Part shown: positions 1-11,357 of the stretch, piece after piece
Numbering within the stretch: position 1 is the stretch's first letter
How the letters are laid out: each line of letters starts with the position of its first letter
DNA from: Apoderus coryli
Lineage: Eukaryota; Arthropoda; Insecta; Coleoptera; Attelabidae
Direction: 5' to 3'
Assembly: GCA_911728435.2 (NCBI GenBank)
Contig: OU452198.1
Coordinates: 35,927,902 to 35,991,901, forward strand
DNA: 64,000 bases
Program-made: the position numbers and the translations under genes
The notes under the pieces: generated by a model
What the model was told of the DNA's origin: nothing
What the model saw: the letters and a program-made list of their open reading frames with translations, nothing else
Database searches by the model: none

Positions 1-690
1 TATTGTTATGAAAAGTTAAAAGGGTGCGCCTATGGAGGGCAGCGATCGGTATTGACTTTACAAAGGCATATGGAGTTGTGGTTTTTTATGTCATTTCAAA
101 CTAATATTGGAAATACTTTACACAAACAAATATTTTGGAAAAACTTATTTGCCTTAGTAAAGATATTGCATTTGTACACCCATGTTCAGAATTTCCATAC
201 ACTTATATCGCAAGTTTATATTTCAGAATAAAGATATTTTATACGCTAAAAATTATTAATAGAAATTTAAAACATTTTAAGTACCGACATGCATGATTAT
301 TTCAATAAAATTTAAATACGACCCTGTTTTCTACTCTTTCAACATGGCGACCACAGGCTGAATGAGATTAAAGGCGGCAAGACAGAGATTATATTCTCTC
401 CCTTAGTTGTTCTCTGCCAGAATCCAAAAGACAGTCAGCTGAGTAGACAGCAGTCGAAGAGAACATATGAAAAAAAAAAGAGATAAAAGAGGTGTAGTTT
501 TAGTTGCTTTATTTCAAGACAATATCGAAATTAAATTACAGTCAGTGGCGCACATTTTTTTTTGTCAATAATTTTTTCCCAGTTCCCACTTCCTATTCCT
601 ATTTCTAGCAACAACGCCGCCAAATTTCAAAGAAATCGGTAAGGAGATATTTGACTTGAACTTTCAAAAAATTGCTAACAAAACTTTTAA
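1..690. other. No gene recognised
   Basis: AT-rich non-coding sequence. I see no coherent reading frame, terminal inverted repeat, LTR or RNA gene in this stretch. It may be decayed transposon or intergenic DNA. Confidence 0.4.
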
Positions 691-696
691 CGGACG

Positions 697-1258
697 GTGC
701 GTTCTACAGTGTGCAAGAGTTTTAGTATAGTGTTATGTTTATTTTATTGTATGATTGTGTCACATTGTGATTTGATTTATTTGTTTATTGTTTTATTGAC
801 TGATTTTAGATGTATGTGTTGTTTTTATCTATATTTTGTTTGTTTTGTATTTATTTATTTTTTTACATTTTCTCTCTCTCTCTATATTATTGGCCTCTAC
901 AACTAGGTAATTTAGCCATTTCTTTAGTTATATATATTTGTGAGAAATCTTGGACCTACAGTTTAGCGTGGAATCCGAACCACGGTCATCGACTGCCAGA
1001 TACCAGCACCTATGACTATGTAGTCCATAACTACATGGCACAGGCAAATCTACCGACTCGACCGAGAGCGCCGTCCATCCATCCAACCGCCATCCGCACG
1101 ACCAGACACTGCAGTATCATGATCATGTCGATGCGCGTTTGCACATGTGGGCATCTCCCGGCCCTTTTTTTACATTTATTTACAAACTGAACCGGTTGTG
1201 TGCCAATGTACAATTATTTGTATTTATAATGGCTGAATAAAGATTATTATTAATGATA
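697..1258 (+). repeat. Putative 3' end of a non-LTR retrotransposon
   Basis: The stretch ends in AATAAAG (1236-1242) followed by ATTATTATTA. The same arrangement closes the better-supported non-LTR tail near 30640 and the sequence near 16910. The upstream part has no RT similarity that I can read, so only a 3' untranslated end would be present. The open frames at 697-1190 start at non-ATG codons, and I do not regard them as genes. The left boundary is uncertain. Confidence 0.3.
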
Positions 1259-2593
1259 AAAAAACCGTTATTTACAAAAAAACTTTAACACCTATACTAA
1301 TTTACGGGAACTTTTTTTCATAAAATGAACGCCGACTTAAACATATAAACAGTGGCACCAACTTCTCAACATGACTTTTACCAATCTTCAATAATGCGTT
1401 TTCAAAATAAAAATTAAGATTTGAGCTATTGACGATGACGTATTCCTATACACAATAATCAGCATCTATAGGTGGTAAACGTTGTTTTTGATCATTTACA
1501 GGGCTATAACTTTTGATAAATGCCGCTTCTGTGGGACGAACTTTAAATATTTAAGATATGTAGCGTGGTTATATATTATGTATGTGTCTCGATTTGTAAC
1601 GTCTTCCTTGTCGATCAGAATAAAGTCACGTGTTTGAATAATAGTATGTGGATTTTCACAAAATTATTTCAGGAAAACGAAACGAAATTTATTACAACAC
1701 ATCTACATAAATGTGTATCTACATGAAGGTATAAAATAGAGGGTTGGAATATTCACACTTTCACAAGTAATGCAAATGCGATTTTTTTGTGAAAAGATCA
1801 GATGCACGAGTGCTAGATAAGTACAACTAAATCCAATCTTATACGCCAGGTGAATGAATAGCTACCGGTGATGGTCTGATGTTAACATGAATAATTTATG
1901 TATCTCCATGTAGATGTGGTTATAGTTTACGAAATATTTGAATGGGTAACAAGTGAAGTGTAAAAATATAGACGATGCAGTACTTGAAGTCATTTTATCA
2001 CAACTGCTGAGTTTGACGCAAAAAAAAATCTAAAAGAAATTACAAGGAAGGGTTTCAGACATGTTTTTCTTAAAAACATATAATAATATCAGGCGTCAAG
2101 ATGTTTAAGCAGTGACTTAACAGAAGTATGACTGACGTATTCACTGAGATTCAGAATAAATATCATAGCAGTCCGCTAGTTCTAAAATAACATGTAAGAG
2201 ATATTCTCCACGCAAAAACCGATAAATAAAACATGTAAAACGATTATTATCTTATTTCAAACCAAGTCATTATAAATATTTTCTTTTTATGGATGATTTA
2301 TAACAAGACTTCACATCATTTATATCTGGAAATATTACTGGAATCAATCAAAAAATACTGACAATTCCATTGATCTTGGAACGTTCTGCATTAACTTTAT
2401 ATTTTTCCCTTGTTTTCCATACTAATAAATCACACATAAAACAATTAGTTGAATCAAAATACTGCTCTGCACGGGTGTTACTTTATTTCAGATTAGACGG
2501 TTTCGCTTCTTTCGCCTTTCCTACGCGCAGCTAGCCTTTTTAGGAAAGGTCATTTTCAAAAGAAGTGTTAGAAAAAAGTATTTTTTACCTGGT
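1259..2593. other. Unassigned AT-rich stretch
   Basis: No open frame of note, no recognisable transposon protein and no clear inverted or direct repeats were seen by eye. This is probably old decayed sequence. Confidence 0.4.
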
Positions 2594-3471
2594 ATCCCAA
2601 CTAACAATTTAACTTTTTTAATCGCTGTAAGAACGTTTATAAAATATATTTTATAAAACACCCATTGTTTTATAAACATTTTCACAACGTTCTTACGCGC
2701 CTTATAAACACGAAAAAGGCGCAGATTTATAAAACAAATCGACTCTTTAACGGTTCTATAAATTTTTAAAGAAGTAGTCCATTCTGAAGTGGAGTGAATT
2801 ATTTCCTACCACGGTTCTATAAATGTTGCTTGTTGCTGTTATACAATAGTTTTTAGAACGTTTATAAATATCTTATAAAAATCAAATAGAACTGTTATAA
2901 AATAGTTTTATTATAGCTCTGTTACTAGAACAAAACGACATATTTGTAGAACTACTATAAAACTGTTACAAACATATTTTATAACTCTTTTATAAGAGCC
3001 TCACTTACAACATTTTTGCTATCAGCGGCAACAGTTAAAGGATATAAACGTTTTTCTAAAATACCTTTTTACACAAAATTATTTTATAATTATTATGCAT
3101 TGTTGTTGGTACACATTAATAAAATTTGAACAATCATGGAGGTAAAAATAATATAAAACGCTATAATACCCAATAATTAATAATAAAATAAGTCAGATAA
3201 AATTCACCCATGAGCAGATTTGGCTGCGAAACAAAATTTACTGTTAAATATATTGTATATTATTACTAAAATTTTAATGCGCCTCGCGAATTATGTAAAT
3301 TAATGAATTTAGATTTCATAAATTATATAAAATATTTTTTTTATTGTCACTTATTGTTGAAAATAATCTTTTGGGATATCCTTCATTATGTAATGACTGA
3401 TTCTCTATACCTTATTAGCTAAGAAAATTTTACAAATTATAAAAAATATTAATTTTAAAAGTTTGGTCAAC

Positions 3472-3645
3472 ATGGCTAACAATTTAAAGAAACCAAAAAT
3501 GGCTTCTTCCTTATACGATGCTTATAAAACAAAATTATCTCAACCTAGACGAGTATGCTCTTTAGATAGCTATTTTAAAATAACTGCAGAATTGTTTTAT
3601 ACAGGGGTGTATTCGTTAAAAAACATAAATCTCATAAAATTTTAA
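3472..3645 (+). CDS. Small unrecognised ORF inside the candidate transposon
   Basis: An ATG-initiated frame of 57 codons lies in the left arm of the ATCCCAACTA element. It is lysine-rich (starts MANNLKKPKMASS) and shows no motif that I recognise. It is preceded by a very AT-rich stretch, with no clear promoter or splice signal. It could be the remnant of an element-encoded protein or chance. I assign no function. Confidence 0.15.
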   Translation: MANNLKKPKMASSLYDAYKTKLSQPRRVCSLDSYFKITAELFYTGVYSLKNINLIKF

Positions 3646-4772
3646 GTGGAAATAAAATGTAATATAAAATTAATATTACCTGAAACCCCTTTGATAGCAT
3701 AAGAATGATATGATTCTTTGGTATCTATCATATGGATACGTGCCAAAATCTAAGTAGGTACCTATGTTTTATGTAAACGTGAAGAATTTTTTATAAACCA
3801 GCTATGGTGTAAAAAAATATATATTTCACTAAGCTTGATAATGAATAATGAAGCTAATTACAAGTATTTTTCTTGAAGTTTTATGTATTTAGTAATCGTT
3901 TGCCGTTATTTAAAATAAATTAATAGTAAAACAAACTAAAACAAGCTTTTATATAAATGCTCTAAAAAATCAAAATTCAATTAAAAGATGCTGCAAAAAA
4001 TATATAAGATAAAATGTATACAAATTAATCAAGTCTAGTCCTGTCTACTTGAAGTATTCGTGCTTGATAATTTGATGTTTGTGTGAGTCGCCGCCGTGTG
4101 TCGCATCGTCTCAATATTGGAATAATAATAAAATAGTAAACAGAGTTTTACAAAACAAACTTTAACATAATATGTTTTATAAAAGCTTTTAATGTGTCCT
4201 TATAAAACAAAATGCTTTTATAGTTACTCTCTTATTAGCTTTTACGGGAGTAATTTAAACATAACCTAAACTGAGCTCTGTGTTTATGTTATGTATCTTA
4301 TAACTGCCGTTATTAAAATGGTTTGTTTAATGTCTTTAAGAGAGTTTGAGGATCTTGAGGTAGAAAATTTGGCATGCGTTTATTGACTATAGCAAAAAGC
4401 TTCTTTTGGGAAAAATGCGGAACATTATTTGATAATGCCATGTTTTCTCTGAGTTTTGCATTTTTTTCTAGCATGATATTGATCACCAATTCTTTATTTC
4501 GGCTACCCGCTCACCATCTAGTAATAATTCCTCCTGAGAATTTATCAGTCTCGAAAATATTTGGTGTCTTATAAATTGTCATTAATTTGATTAGATTCCA
4601 TTACAGTTTCCTACTCATTATTATAGTCACTAATGTGTTCCCTTTGATAAATTATAATATTAATTAATTCTCTATTAAATGCACAACTGCTTTTCGTTTG
4701 GACAATATTTAAAACCTGTGTATGATATAACAATAAATATCAGTTGAAAATAAATAAGACTGTATTATTATA

Positions 4773-5124
4773 CAGGGTGGTCCAACGAAAAGTTTGCACC
4801 TAGCTTTTCTCTTTTTTTTGTAGTCGAATGCGAAAATGCTCGGACACGTCGATTTTGCTTTTGAGGGGGACACATTTTAAACATATTTTTCGATCTGCGC
4901 CTTTAACCCCCTAGCGGGGGTGAGTAACAACCCTAAAATTTTAAATGGAAAGAGGGGTCTAATGACATATCATTTGAAAGGGCACAAAATTGTCTTTCTA
5001 ATGATACCCTATTTGTCGAATTTTACTAAAACAGTTAATACGAAAACGACTTTAAAGACATTAAGCCGATAATTTTGGTATTAATGAGAAATACAAATAA
5101 GTTTTAATTATTGCGAGTGAAAAC
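4773..5124. repeat. Left 352-bp terminal inverted repeat of the DD41D mariner
   Basis: Aligned by eye to the reverse complement of 6508-6859 with about six mismatches or gaps. It includes the GGGGGTGAGTAACAA and GATAATTTTGGTATTAATGA blocks. Such long inverted repeats are uncommon for mariners, where about 30 bp is usual. Confidence 0.92.
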
Positions 5125-5216
5125 ACCTGCAATCGTTAGTACATTCCAATGTTTGTTAGTTTTAACATTGCTTTGTAAAAAAAGTAAACAAGCTGTTAAA
5201 TTGATTTATTAAAACG

Positions 5217-6290
5217 TTACATTAACAAATGTTGAAAATGTGACCCATTTGATTCCATACAATAATACAGATTTTGTTCAAATCTATTTCTAACATTTTG
5301 TAGCATATCAGGTGTTATGTTTCTGCACTCTTCTGTAATGCGTTGGCGAAGATCTTCTATGGACTCGGGCTTCGTGGCAAAACATTTATTTTTTAAGTGC
5401 CCCCAAAGAAAAAAGTCTAAAGGCGATAAATCCGGTGACCTGGCAGGCCATTCAATTGGGTCCCTCCTTCCAATCCACCGTCCAGGGAACCGGTCATCTA
5501 AGAACTGTCTTACAGGAGCCACATAGTGCGGAGGTGCTCCATCTTGCTGGAAATAAAGCCGATCAGCAGTATGATTTTGGTCATCTTCTATTATTTGTGT
5601 TATTAAAGGATCAATTGTGTCTTCAAGCATGTTTAGGTACACTTCACCAGTTAAATTTCCAGGAATAAAAAGTGGTCCTATAATATGATTTCCTAATATG
5701 CCACACCAGACGTTTATTTTTTGAGGATACTGGGTATGAACCTCACGGAATAAATGTGGGTTACTGTCATCCCAGTAACGGCAATTGTGCCTATTTACAG
5801 CTCCATTCAAATAAAATGTGCATTCGTCGGAAAAACAAATGTTAAATAATAATTGCGGATCTTCAATTAAACGCTGGCTCATTGCTTCACAAAATTGCAG
5901 CCTTCTATCAGGATCATCCTCATTTAGTTCCTGTACTAATTTGATTTTGTACGGATGAAATTTGTACGCTTTTAAAATTCGTATTATGGACGAACGGGAG
6001 ACACCTGAGGCTTCAGCTAGTTGACGGGTACTTTGACTATGATCCATTTCAACATGCCCTAAAACAGCGACTTCCACAGCTTCATTTCTGATCGGTTTCT
6101 GCGGCTGGTGTTTTACATTACAGACAGATCCGGTATCTACAAACTTTTTAACTAACTTGCCAACGTACACATCATTCACATTTTTATCGGGATGTCTCTC
6201 ATTAAATAAGCGAGCCGTAAGTCTAGCACTACTATTATTTTGAAAATAAAGTTTAACAATTTCAACTCGTTCTAGAATGGAATAAATCAT
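5217..6290 (-). CDS. DD41D mariner transposase, 357 aa, apparently intact
   Basis: This is the cut-and-paste transposase of the surrounding element. It would bind the inverted repeats and insert the element at TA. The first ATG (6288-6290) gives a 357-residue protein. The open frame extends 13 codons upstream without another ATG, so I chose this start. Residues about 8-50 (ERVEIVKLYF, ARLFNERHP) match the DUF4817-type helix-turn-helix, and a second helix-turn-helix lies at about 85-110 (TRQLAEASGVSRSSIIRIL). The catalytic domain follows with D155 (CFSDE), D250 (FQQDGAPPH) and D292 (SPDLSPLDFFLWG). There are 41 residues between the last two, hence DD41D. No stop or frameshift interrupts it. 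The frame fills the space between the 352-bp inverted repeats. The 357 residues are in the usual mariner size range. Activity is inferred, not shown. Confidence 0.93.
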   Translation of the reverse strand: MIYSILERVEIVKLYFQNNSSARLTARLFNERHPDKNVNDVYVGKLVKKFVDTGSVCNVKHQPQKPIRNEAVEVAVLGHVEMDHSQSTRQLAEASGVSRSSIIRILKAYKFHPYKIKLVQELNEDDPDRRLQFCEAMSQRLIEDPQLLFNICFSDECTFYLNGAVNRHNCRYWDDSNPHLFREVHTQYPQKINVWCGILGNHIIGPLFIPGNLTGEVYLNMLEDTIDPLITQIIEDDQNHTADRLYFQQDGAPPHYVAPVRQFLDDRFPGRWIGRRDPIEWPARSPDLSPLDFFLWGHLKNKCFATKPESIEDLRQRITEECRNITPDMLQNVRNRFEQNLYYCMESNGSHFQHLLM

Positions 6291-6507
6291 TTTGTACGGT
6301 AAAAGTAAAATAACTTGAGAAGCAACCAAACTGAATCAATGAAAAGACTAAAATAAACGGTGTAAATTCTTTTCCTACACGTATCTGCAGTTTTTATTTC
6401 AACAAAAAACGCAAACGATTAGTGAGGAATTTAGTTCTGATAAATAAGATCGTGTTTTTGAAATCCCGTTTTTCTTCAAAGTAAATAATTTAGAAATGAT
6501 TGTAGTT

Positions 6508-6859
6508 GTTTTCAGTCGTAATAATTAAAACTTATTTGTATTTTTCATTAATACCAAAATTATCGGCTTAATGTCTTTAAAGTCGTTTTCGTATTAACTG
6601 TTTTAGTAAAATTCGACAAATAGGGTATCATTAGAAAGACAATTTTGTGTCCTTTCAAATGATATGTCATTAGACCCCTCTTTCCATTTAAAATTTTAGT
6701 GTTGTTACTCACCCCCGCTAGGGGGTTAAAGGCGCAGATCGAAAAATATGTTTAAAATGTGTCCCCCTCAAAAGCAAAATCGACGTGTCCGAGCATTTTC
6801 GCATTCGACTACAAAAAAAAGAGAAAAGCTAGGTGCAAACTTTTCGTTGGACCACCCTG
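6508..6859. repeat. Right 352-bp terminal inverted repeat of the DD41D mariner
   Basis: Reverse complement of 4773-5124. It ends in CCACCCTG followed by the TA target duplication. It lies 5' of the transposase gene and must hold its promoter. Confidence 0.92.
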
Positions 6860-7399
6860 TATATTAGTTCTAGGTAATGTTTATGACAGCATTTTAATTT
6901 TATAAAATACGCATTGGCAACATATTTATTTTTTTATTGTTTTTAATAAAATAACTAAAAAACTATTTTGTAATTACTAATTTGCGCACAAATTTGCTGC
7001 AGAAAACAAATCGCTCTTAATAACGACAATAAAAAAACTATTTTATTATTACGAAATGTACTTTTATAATTGTTTTTAAAGGAACAAGTTAATCCAGACT
7101 AGTACTTTTACAAAATGCTTTTAAAACCAATTATCATTCGGAACAAATTCGTCCTACAAAAAGAATTTTATAAACGTTTATAAAATTGTTACAATATCAT
7201 ATTTTATAACTATTTTATTATTTTGCTGTAAAAACGTTCTTAAAACAATTTTTCTCACAGAAAAGTTTAACACAGCAGTTTTATCACGAAACGAAACTTT
7301 AAAGAACAAAAAAGTTTTAACTAAGCGGCAATAAAATAATTATAAAATATATTAGTTCTTTAAGAATGTCAAATGGCTAGTTGGGATGTAACGAGTGAT

Positions 7400-7929
7400 T
7401 TTATTTTCCTTTAAGAAATGTACGACAAATATACACAATAATGCTCAACACAACACGTGCCCTACCTAAAAAATGAAGTAGAAAAAATAATTTTAGATTT
7501 TATACTTCGCACCAGACCAGTATGATTTCGTTAGAATTCTCTACAAAATTTTGCATTTGAAAATTTGAATCGAAGATGGCCCTGTCTATGCTATAATCAG
7601 TCTTGCCGCGCGTCTATTCCGTCTATTCAAGGTAATAAAACAGAACGTTGGTCTTAGAACATATTACGATGCTCTTGGACACAACATTATGTGCCTCTAT
7701 TGATTTCTTTGCTATCGCGTTCGAAAAACAGAGACAGCAAGCATCGCTACGTTATACGCTAGTAACACTAGAAATTAAACGCATTGGTGACGTCATATCT
7801 GGGGTGCCGCCCTATCCATCAGTCTATACGAATAAAATTTGTGCGTATGATGTTGTTGTTATTATTTACGCGATCGCGCTTTTTGAGTATTATAAAGTGA
7901 ATGTTTTGATTTTGAACAATTACAATAGT
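7400..7929. other. Unassigned stretch before the hAT remnant
   Basis: One open frame (7648-7965, first codon not ATG) shows no motif that I recognise. No repeat structure was seen. Confidence 0.3.
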
Positions 7930-8360
7930 AAAGATGAATTCAGAACAATATATGAATGTAAATAATGTTAAATTAACATTTGAGGATCGAATTACTATAA
8001 AAAAAGTTTTGATGGACACCTAACTGTGGCAAATTTATTTGAAACTGAAAATTTTGGTGAATATTGAACGTCTTTCCAAATATTAGCAGATATTAAAACT
8101 GTGTGTAACTTATTTCCTAACGTAAATTACTTAAAATTAAAAAATGAACTCTTGATAATATACGCACGGGACGATCTTCTGAAACGCAGTGGGACTGTGT
8201 TTCTGTTACAAGTTACAAATGTTTTTCCAAAACAATTTAACATCAACATTTAGCGAATCTGTGGAATTGCTGACTGTTTTGTGTACTGTCCCTATGACGA
8301 ATTTTAATGATCAAGTCGTCAACCACTTTGCTTGTCACAAATCTAGGAGGATGAACTTCA
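7930..8360 (+). pseudogene. hAT transposase C-terminal remnant
   Basis: Broken frames give fragments in the expected order for the C-terminal part of hAT/ZMYM-like transposases: LTFEDRITIKK, then NYLKLKNELLIIYARDD, then TFSESVELLTVLCTVPMTN (8215-8310). The last resembles the hAT dimerisation region, in which a leucine-rich stretch leads into T-I-P-M-T and then an ERCFS motif. Here the ERCFS motif is lost and the text diverges after PMTN. Several frame changes and stops are present, so it is dead. No inverted repeats could be tied to it. The assignment rests on short motifs only. Confidence 0.5.
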
Positions 8361-8689
8361 CTTACAAACAGATTTAATCATGGTGAGTTTACTTGATTTT
8401 TTATTTTGAAAAATTTTGGTTGTTATTGCCTTATTTCCACCTTCTTGTGCCCCACCTCTTTCAGACCTCACGAGCCGCCACTATAAAAGAGGCGAAGATC
8501 TTTTGCTGTTGGTGAACGAAGGGCTACATATTTTTTGTAACATTTATCATATATTCTTTAGTGATTAAAAATCTTTGACTTATATTATTTTTACTGGGAT
8601 TAATTCTTACAACAATAAATTTCCGTAATCTTGTATGTCATCTAATGTTACCTGGCTTAATTCACAAATGCGACAAGCTCCAGAAATAT

Positions 8690-10100
8690 AAAAAAAAAAT
8701 CTCGTGCAGCACAGTACACGTGATAGAAGTGAATACTTCTTTCACGAGAATTTCAAACTACAACAGTATCTCGTATAATACACAATATTTGTCTGGTAAA
8801 ATAACAGCCTAAGTGTGGCTGTGCCTATGCATGCACTCGTTTTCTCTCGCCCCTATATACATAATAGTGTATGGTATAGGATATAGTGTGTAGCATACAC
8901 CACAAATATTGTCACGAGTACAGATTCCCAAATTATTAATAAATAAATATAAATTATAAATAAATAACAAACCCCAGATATTCGAATGGAAAAATACAAA
9001 CACATTATTTTCCTGTTTATTCTAGTTTATCTAGATGAGTCACCATTTCTCGATAATCAGGAGCCCTGCCTCTTACCCTCCGCTTTCATACTGAAAAATG
9101 GAGCAATATAATTATTATGTTAATAACCAATTAGCATAGAGCAATCAGGAAACCATCTTTGATTCAATCCAACCACCCTCATTATCATTGGTCACACAGG
9201 GAGGATTTAGGCGCAAGATAGTTTAAGAGAGGGATAACTTTTTTATTATAAATTCTCCTCTCCAGAGAAATAAGTTTAGTTGTGTCCTAATTTTAAACTA
9301 ATAGTAAGAAAACCTGAAGGCAGTAACAATGTGAACCATAGTGTATCTTGACCGTATGTGGTCTTATATTTTAATGTAAGTAATATTATTTGTATTCTAT
9401 TATTATAACTCTATAGTCTCTAATTTAAGTTTCATCATTTTGTAAACTCTTCTCAACTTTCTCAACTTTAACTGTTAATAAACTTAATCGATTTAAACTT
9501 GGTATCCGGTGTTTCATCTTTTAGATAAGGTCCTTATTTTCAATGCCCTTGTAGTTCACGTTAAACCTAAACGTGACAATATCTCTGTCTCTCTCTCCCT
9601 CATATTTGTTATGTGCTTCATCTCTTTTGCTGGACGAAAATATGAAATCGTGTCGTGACGTGACGCGTGACGCGATCTTGAAAATCACTCTCATATGCCC
9701 AAAGAAGTATTCACTTCAAAAAAAACAACAGCACTACCTTAATCATTAAATAAACTTAGTCTGGAGCTATGAAACTTTCAATTTATGTATAATATTTGTG
9801 TTTATATTATTATTAACTTATAACGTACTTTTAACCATTGAATAAGTCGACCACATTCTAGAAGGTTGCTAATTTGGCCACTTCACCGAAATACGCTAAT
9901 AATAATAACTAGCTAATAACAAATATGAGGGAGAGAGAGAGACTATATCCTATACCATACGCTATTTTGTATATAGCGGTTTAACGTTGCCTATCCTTCG
10001 GTTTTCCTTTTGTACCGTCATTCGTATTCCCTTCCTCTATCATGAAAGTAGTATGCACTTCTATCACGTGTACTGTGCTGCACGCGTATTTTTTTTTATT
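8690..10100. mobile_element. Foldback element with long inverted ends, carrying a solo LTR
   Basis: The left end (about 8700-8890: GTGCAGCACAGTACACGTGA, then TATGGTATAGGATATAGT) is found inverted at the right end (about 9940-10086: ACTATATCCTATACCATA, then TCACGTGTACTGTGCTGCAC). An inner pair, centred on the (GA)n/(CT)n blocks next to CTCATATTTGTTAT (9583-9612 and 9915-9942), is also inverted. An LTR has inserted in the left arm at 8910. The outer ends lie in poly-A/poly-T runs, so the exact boundary and the target duplication are not resolved. No coding capacity was seen. Confidence 0.65.
8910..9578 (+). repeat. Solo LTR with 4-bp target duplication
   Basis: A 669-bp unit starts TGTCACG and ends CGTGACA, giving 7-bp inverted termini with canonical TG...CA. 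It is flanked by ATAT on both sides (8906-8909 and 9579-9582). Inside are AATAAACTTAAT near 9478, as a possible polyadenylation region, and AGTTCACGTTAAACC near the end. A diverged relative lies at about 37290-37500 in the same orientation (shared AATGTGAACCA and TTTTCAAT...AGTTCAC blocks). No internal retroelement genes adjoin it, so recombination between two LTRs is the likely origin. The family is unknown, though 4-bp duplications fit Ty3/gypsy. Confidence 0.75.
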
Positions 10101-10158
10101 TTTCCTTTATTTTCCATGACAGAACTTTATTAAATTTCCCGTGATATGTTGGGTAATA

Positions 10159-11357
10159 CGAGGGTTGCCTTTTATATTTCGGGATTAGAGAACAAAAACA
10201 AATGTTAATGATCGAAAATCACTTTATTGTTTTTCAAAATATTCTCCATGAAGATCTATACACTTTTGCATGCGTTTGAACCAATTGTCGAAGCACTTTT
10301 GCCACTCTGATTGAGGTATCTCCAAAACATACATTCTGAATGCAGCAACCGCTTCTTCAGGTGTCGAAAAACGTTGACCTCTCAGTTTGTTTTTTACGTA
10401 CGGGAATAAAAAGAATCCATTCGGTGCCAAGTCAGGACTATATGGCGGATGACTCATCAAATCTATATTATGGGTGCTCAAAAATGCAGTTGTTTGCGCC
10501 GATATGTGAGAGCTCGAATTGTCGTGGTGAAGAGTGATCCGTCTTCGGCGGTTGGTTTTCCTGTTTTCTTGAAAGACAACTGGCAAACAAATGGTTGTGT
10601 AACACTCATAATTGACTGTTCTGCGTTGTTCTAGTGGTACGGTTGCGCATGTCCAGTTTTTCAGAAAAAACAGGCGACAATTTGCTTGGAAGTGCTTCGT
10701 GCGCGAACAACTTTTGTTGAATTTGGCTCATCTTGAAACACCCATACAGTCGACTGCTGTTTACTTTCGGGCTCATACGCGTAAATCCACGATTCATCAC
10801 CTGTCACGATGTCATAGACGTGTTTCGAAGCACCGCGATCGTATTTTTTGAGCATTTCTTTCGACCAATCGACACGATCCTTTTTTTGAGCGATTGACAA
10901 ATTGTGTGGCATTCATCGCGAACAAATTTTTTTGGCAGTCAAATGTTTATGCAATATTGGATGTATGCTGGTCCCACTAATGCCTAAGGTTGTCTCAATC
11001 TCTTGATAGGTCACATGACGATCTTGCAATATCAGTTCGCGCACAGCATCAGTGGTTTTCGGAACAACAACTGATTTTAGACGACCTTCACGAAATTCGT
11101 CTTGGAGTGAACTACGACCACGATTGATTTCACCATCGATAAACACTGGTCCTTGATGGAGCTTCATCGCCAAAAATTGAATTAAGTTCATCCATGCACT
11201 GTTGCTGAGTTATCCACGTCGAAAGTTTTTTCGGCCGAGATGAATCTTTTACGTTACTGTAAACAACACAAATAGCGCTCGTATGTCAAAACGTTCTGAG
11301 TACATACAACTTTACGCTAGAGTTGTCATTTGCCAGATTGCAACACCAGGGTTGCCA
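10159..11357 (-). mobile_element. SETMAR-type mariner copy, right end truncated
   Basis: The left end reads TA then CGAGGGTTGCCTTTTATATT, the same terminus that closes the second copy at 48599. The right end breaks off at about 11357 within GGGTTGCCAAA, where the second copy continues into the inverted repeat. It is therefore a mariner that has lost one terminus. The transposase inside is on the minus strand and broken. Confidence 0.8.
10224..11235 (-). pseudogene. Mariner (DD34D, SETMAR-like) transposase pseudogene
   Basis: Three overlapping minus-strand frames carry the parts in order. They are the N-terminal helix-turn-helix region (11191-10913, with RGRSSLQDEFREGR and VTYQEIETTLGISGTSIH), the centre (10912-10640, with VDWSKEMLKKYD and TGDESWIYAYEPESKQQS), and the C-terminus (10586-10224, with HHDNSSSH, YSPDLAP and RMQKCIDLHGEYFEKQ). 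At least two frameshifts separate them. The first two acidic residues (GDESW, HHDN) remain. The third catalytic position reads PNGFFLF where the family has PSD or PND, so the aspartate is a glycine and the catalytic centre is destroyed as well. Confidence 0.88.

Larger units (their letters stand above)
4773..6859 (-). mobile_element. Near-intact mariner (IS630/Tc1/mariner, DD41D type)
   Basis: A 2087-bp element bounded by TA target duplications (4771-4772 and 6860-6861). Both ends start CAGGGTGGTCCAACG and form inverted repeats of 352 bp (4773-5124 and 6508-6859). By eye they differ at only about six positions, which argues for recent insertion. It contains a single uninterrupted transposase gene on the minus strand. 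It sits inside the ATCCCAACTA element, so it is the younger of the two. Shorter relatives in the window are the fragments at 18981-19330 and 33440-33725. Confidence 0.93.
2594..7387. mobile_element. Candidate DNA transposon with inverted ends ATCCCAACTA, split by a mariner
   Basis: The ends carry a 10-bp perfect inverted repeat: ATCCCAACTA at 2594-2603 and TAGTTGGGAT at 7378-7387. Both flanks of the mariner at 4773-6859 are packed with variants of a short AT motif (TTTATAAAAC, ACGTTTATAAA, in both orientations). It is densest at 2630-3010 and 7140-7350, as in subterminal binding-site clusters of DNA transposons. Removing the mariner leaves about 2.7 kb. I find no transposase and no convincing target duplication, so the superfamily is unknown and the element is probably non-autonomous. 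Boundaries rest on the short terminal match alone. Confidence 0.45.

Noticed and set aside
697..1213. Overlapping open frames on both strands with short predicted proteins
   Set aside because: They start at non-ATG codons, have low-complexity Phe/Leu/Tyr composition and no motif. They look like chance frames in AT-rich DNA.
5317..5668. Plus-strand open frames opposite the mariner transposase
   Set aside because: Antisense shadows of a well-supported minus-strand gene.
2594..7387. Classification of the ATCCCAACTA element as hAT, Harbinger or Kolobok
   Set aside because: No target duplication of 8, 3 or 4 bp could be read at the ends, and no transposase is present.
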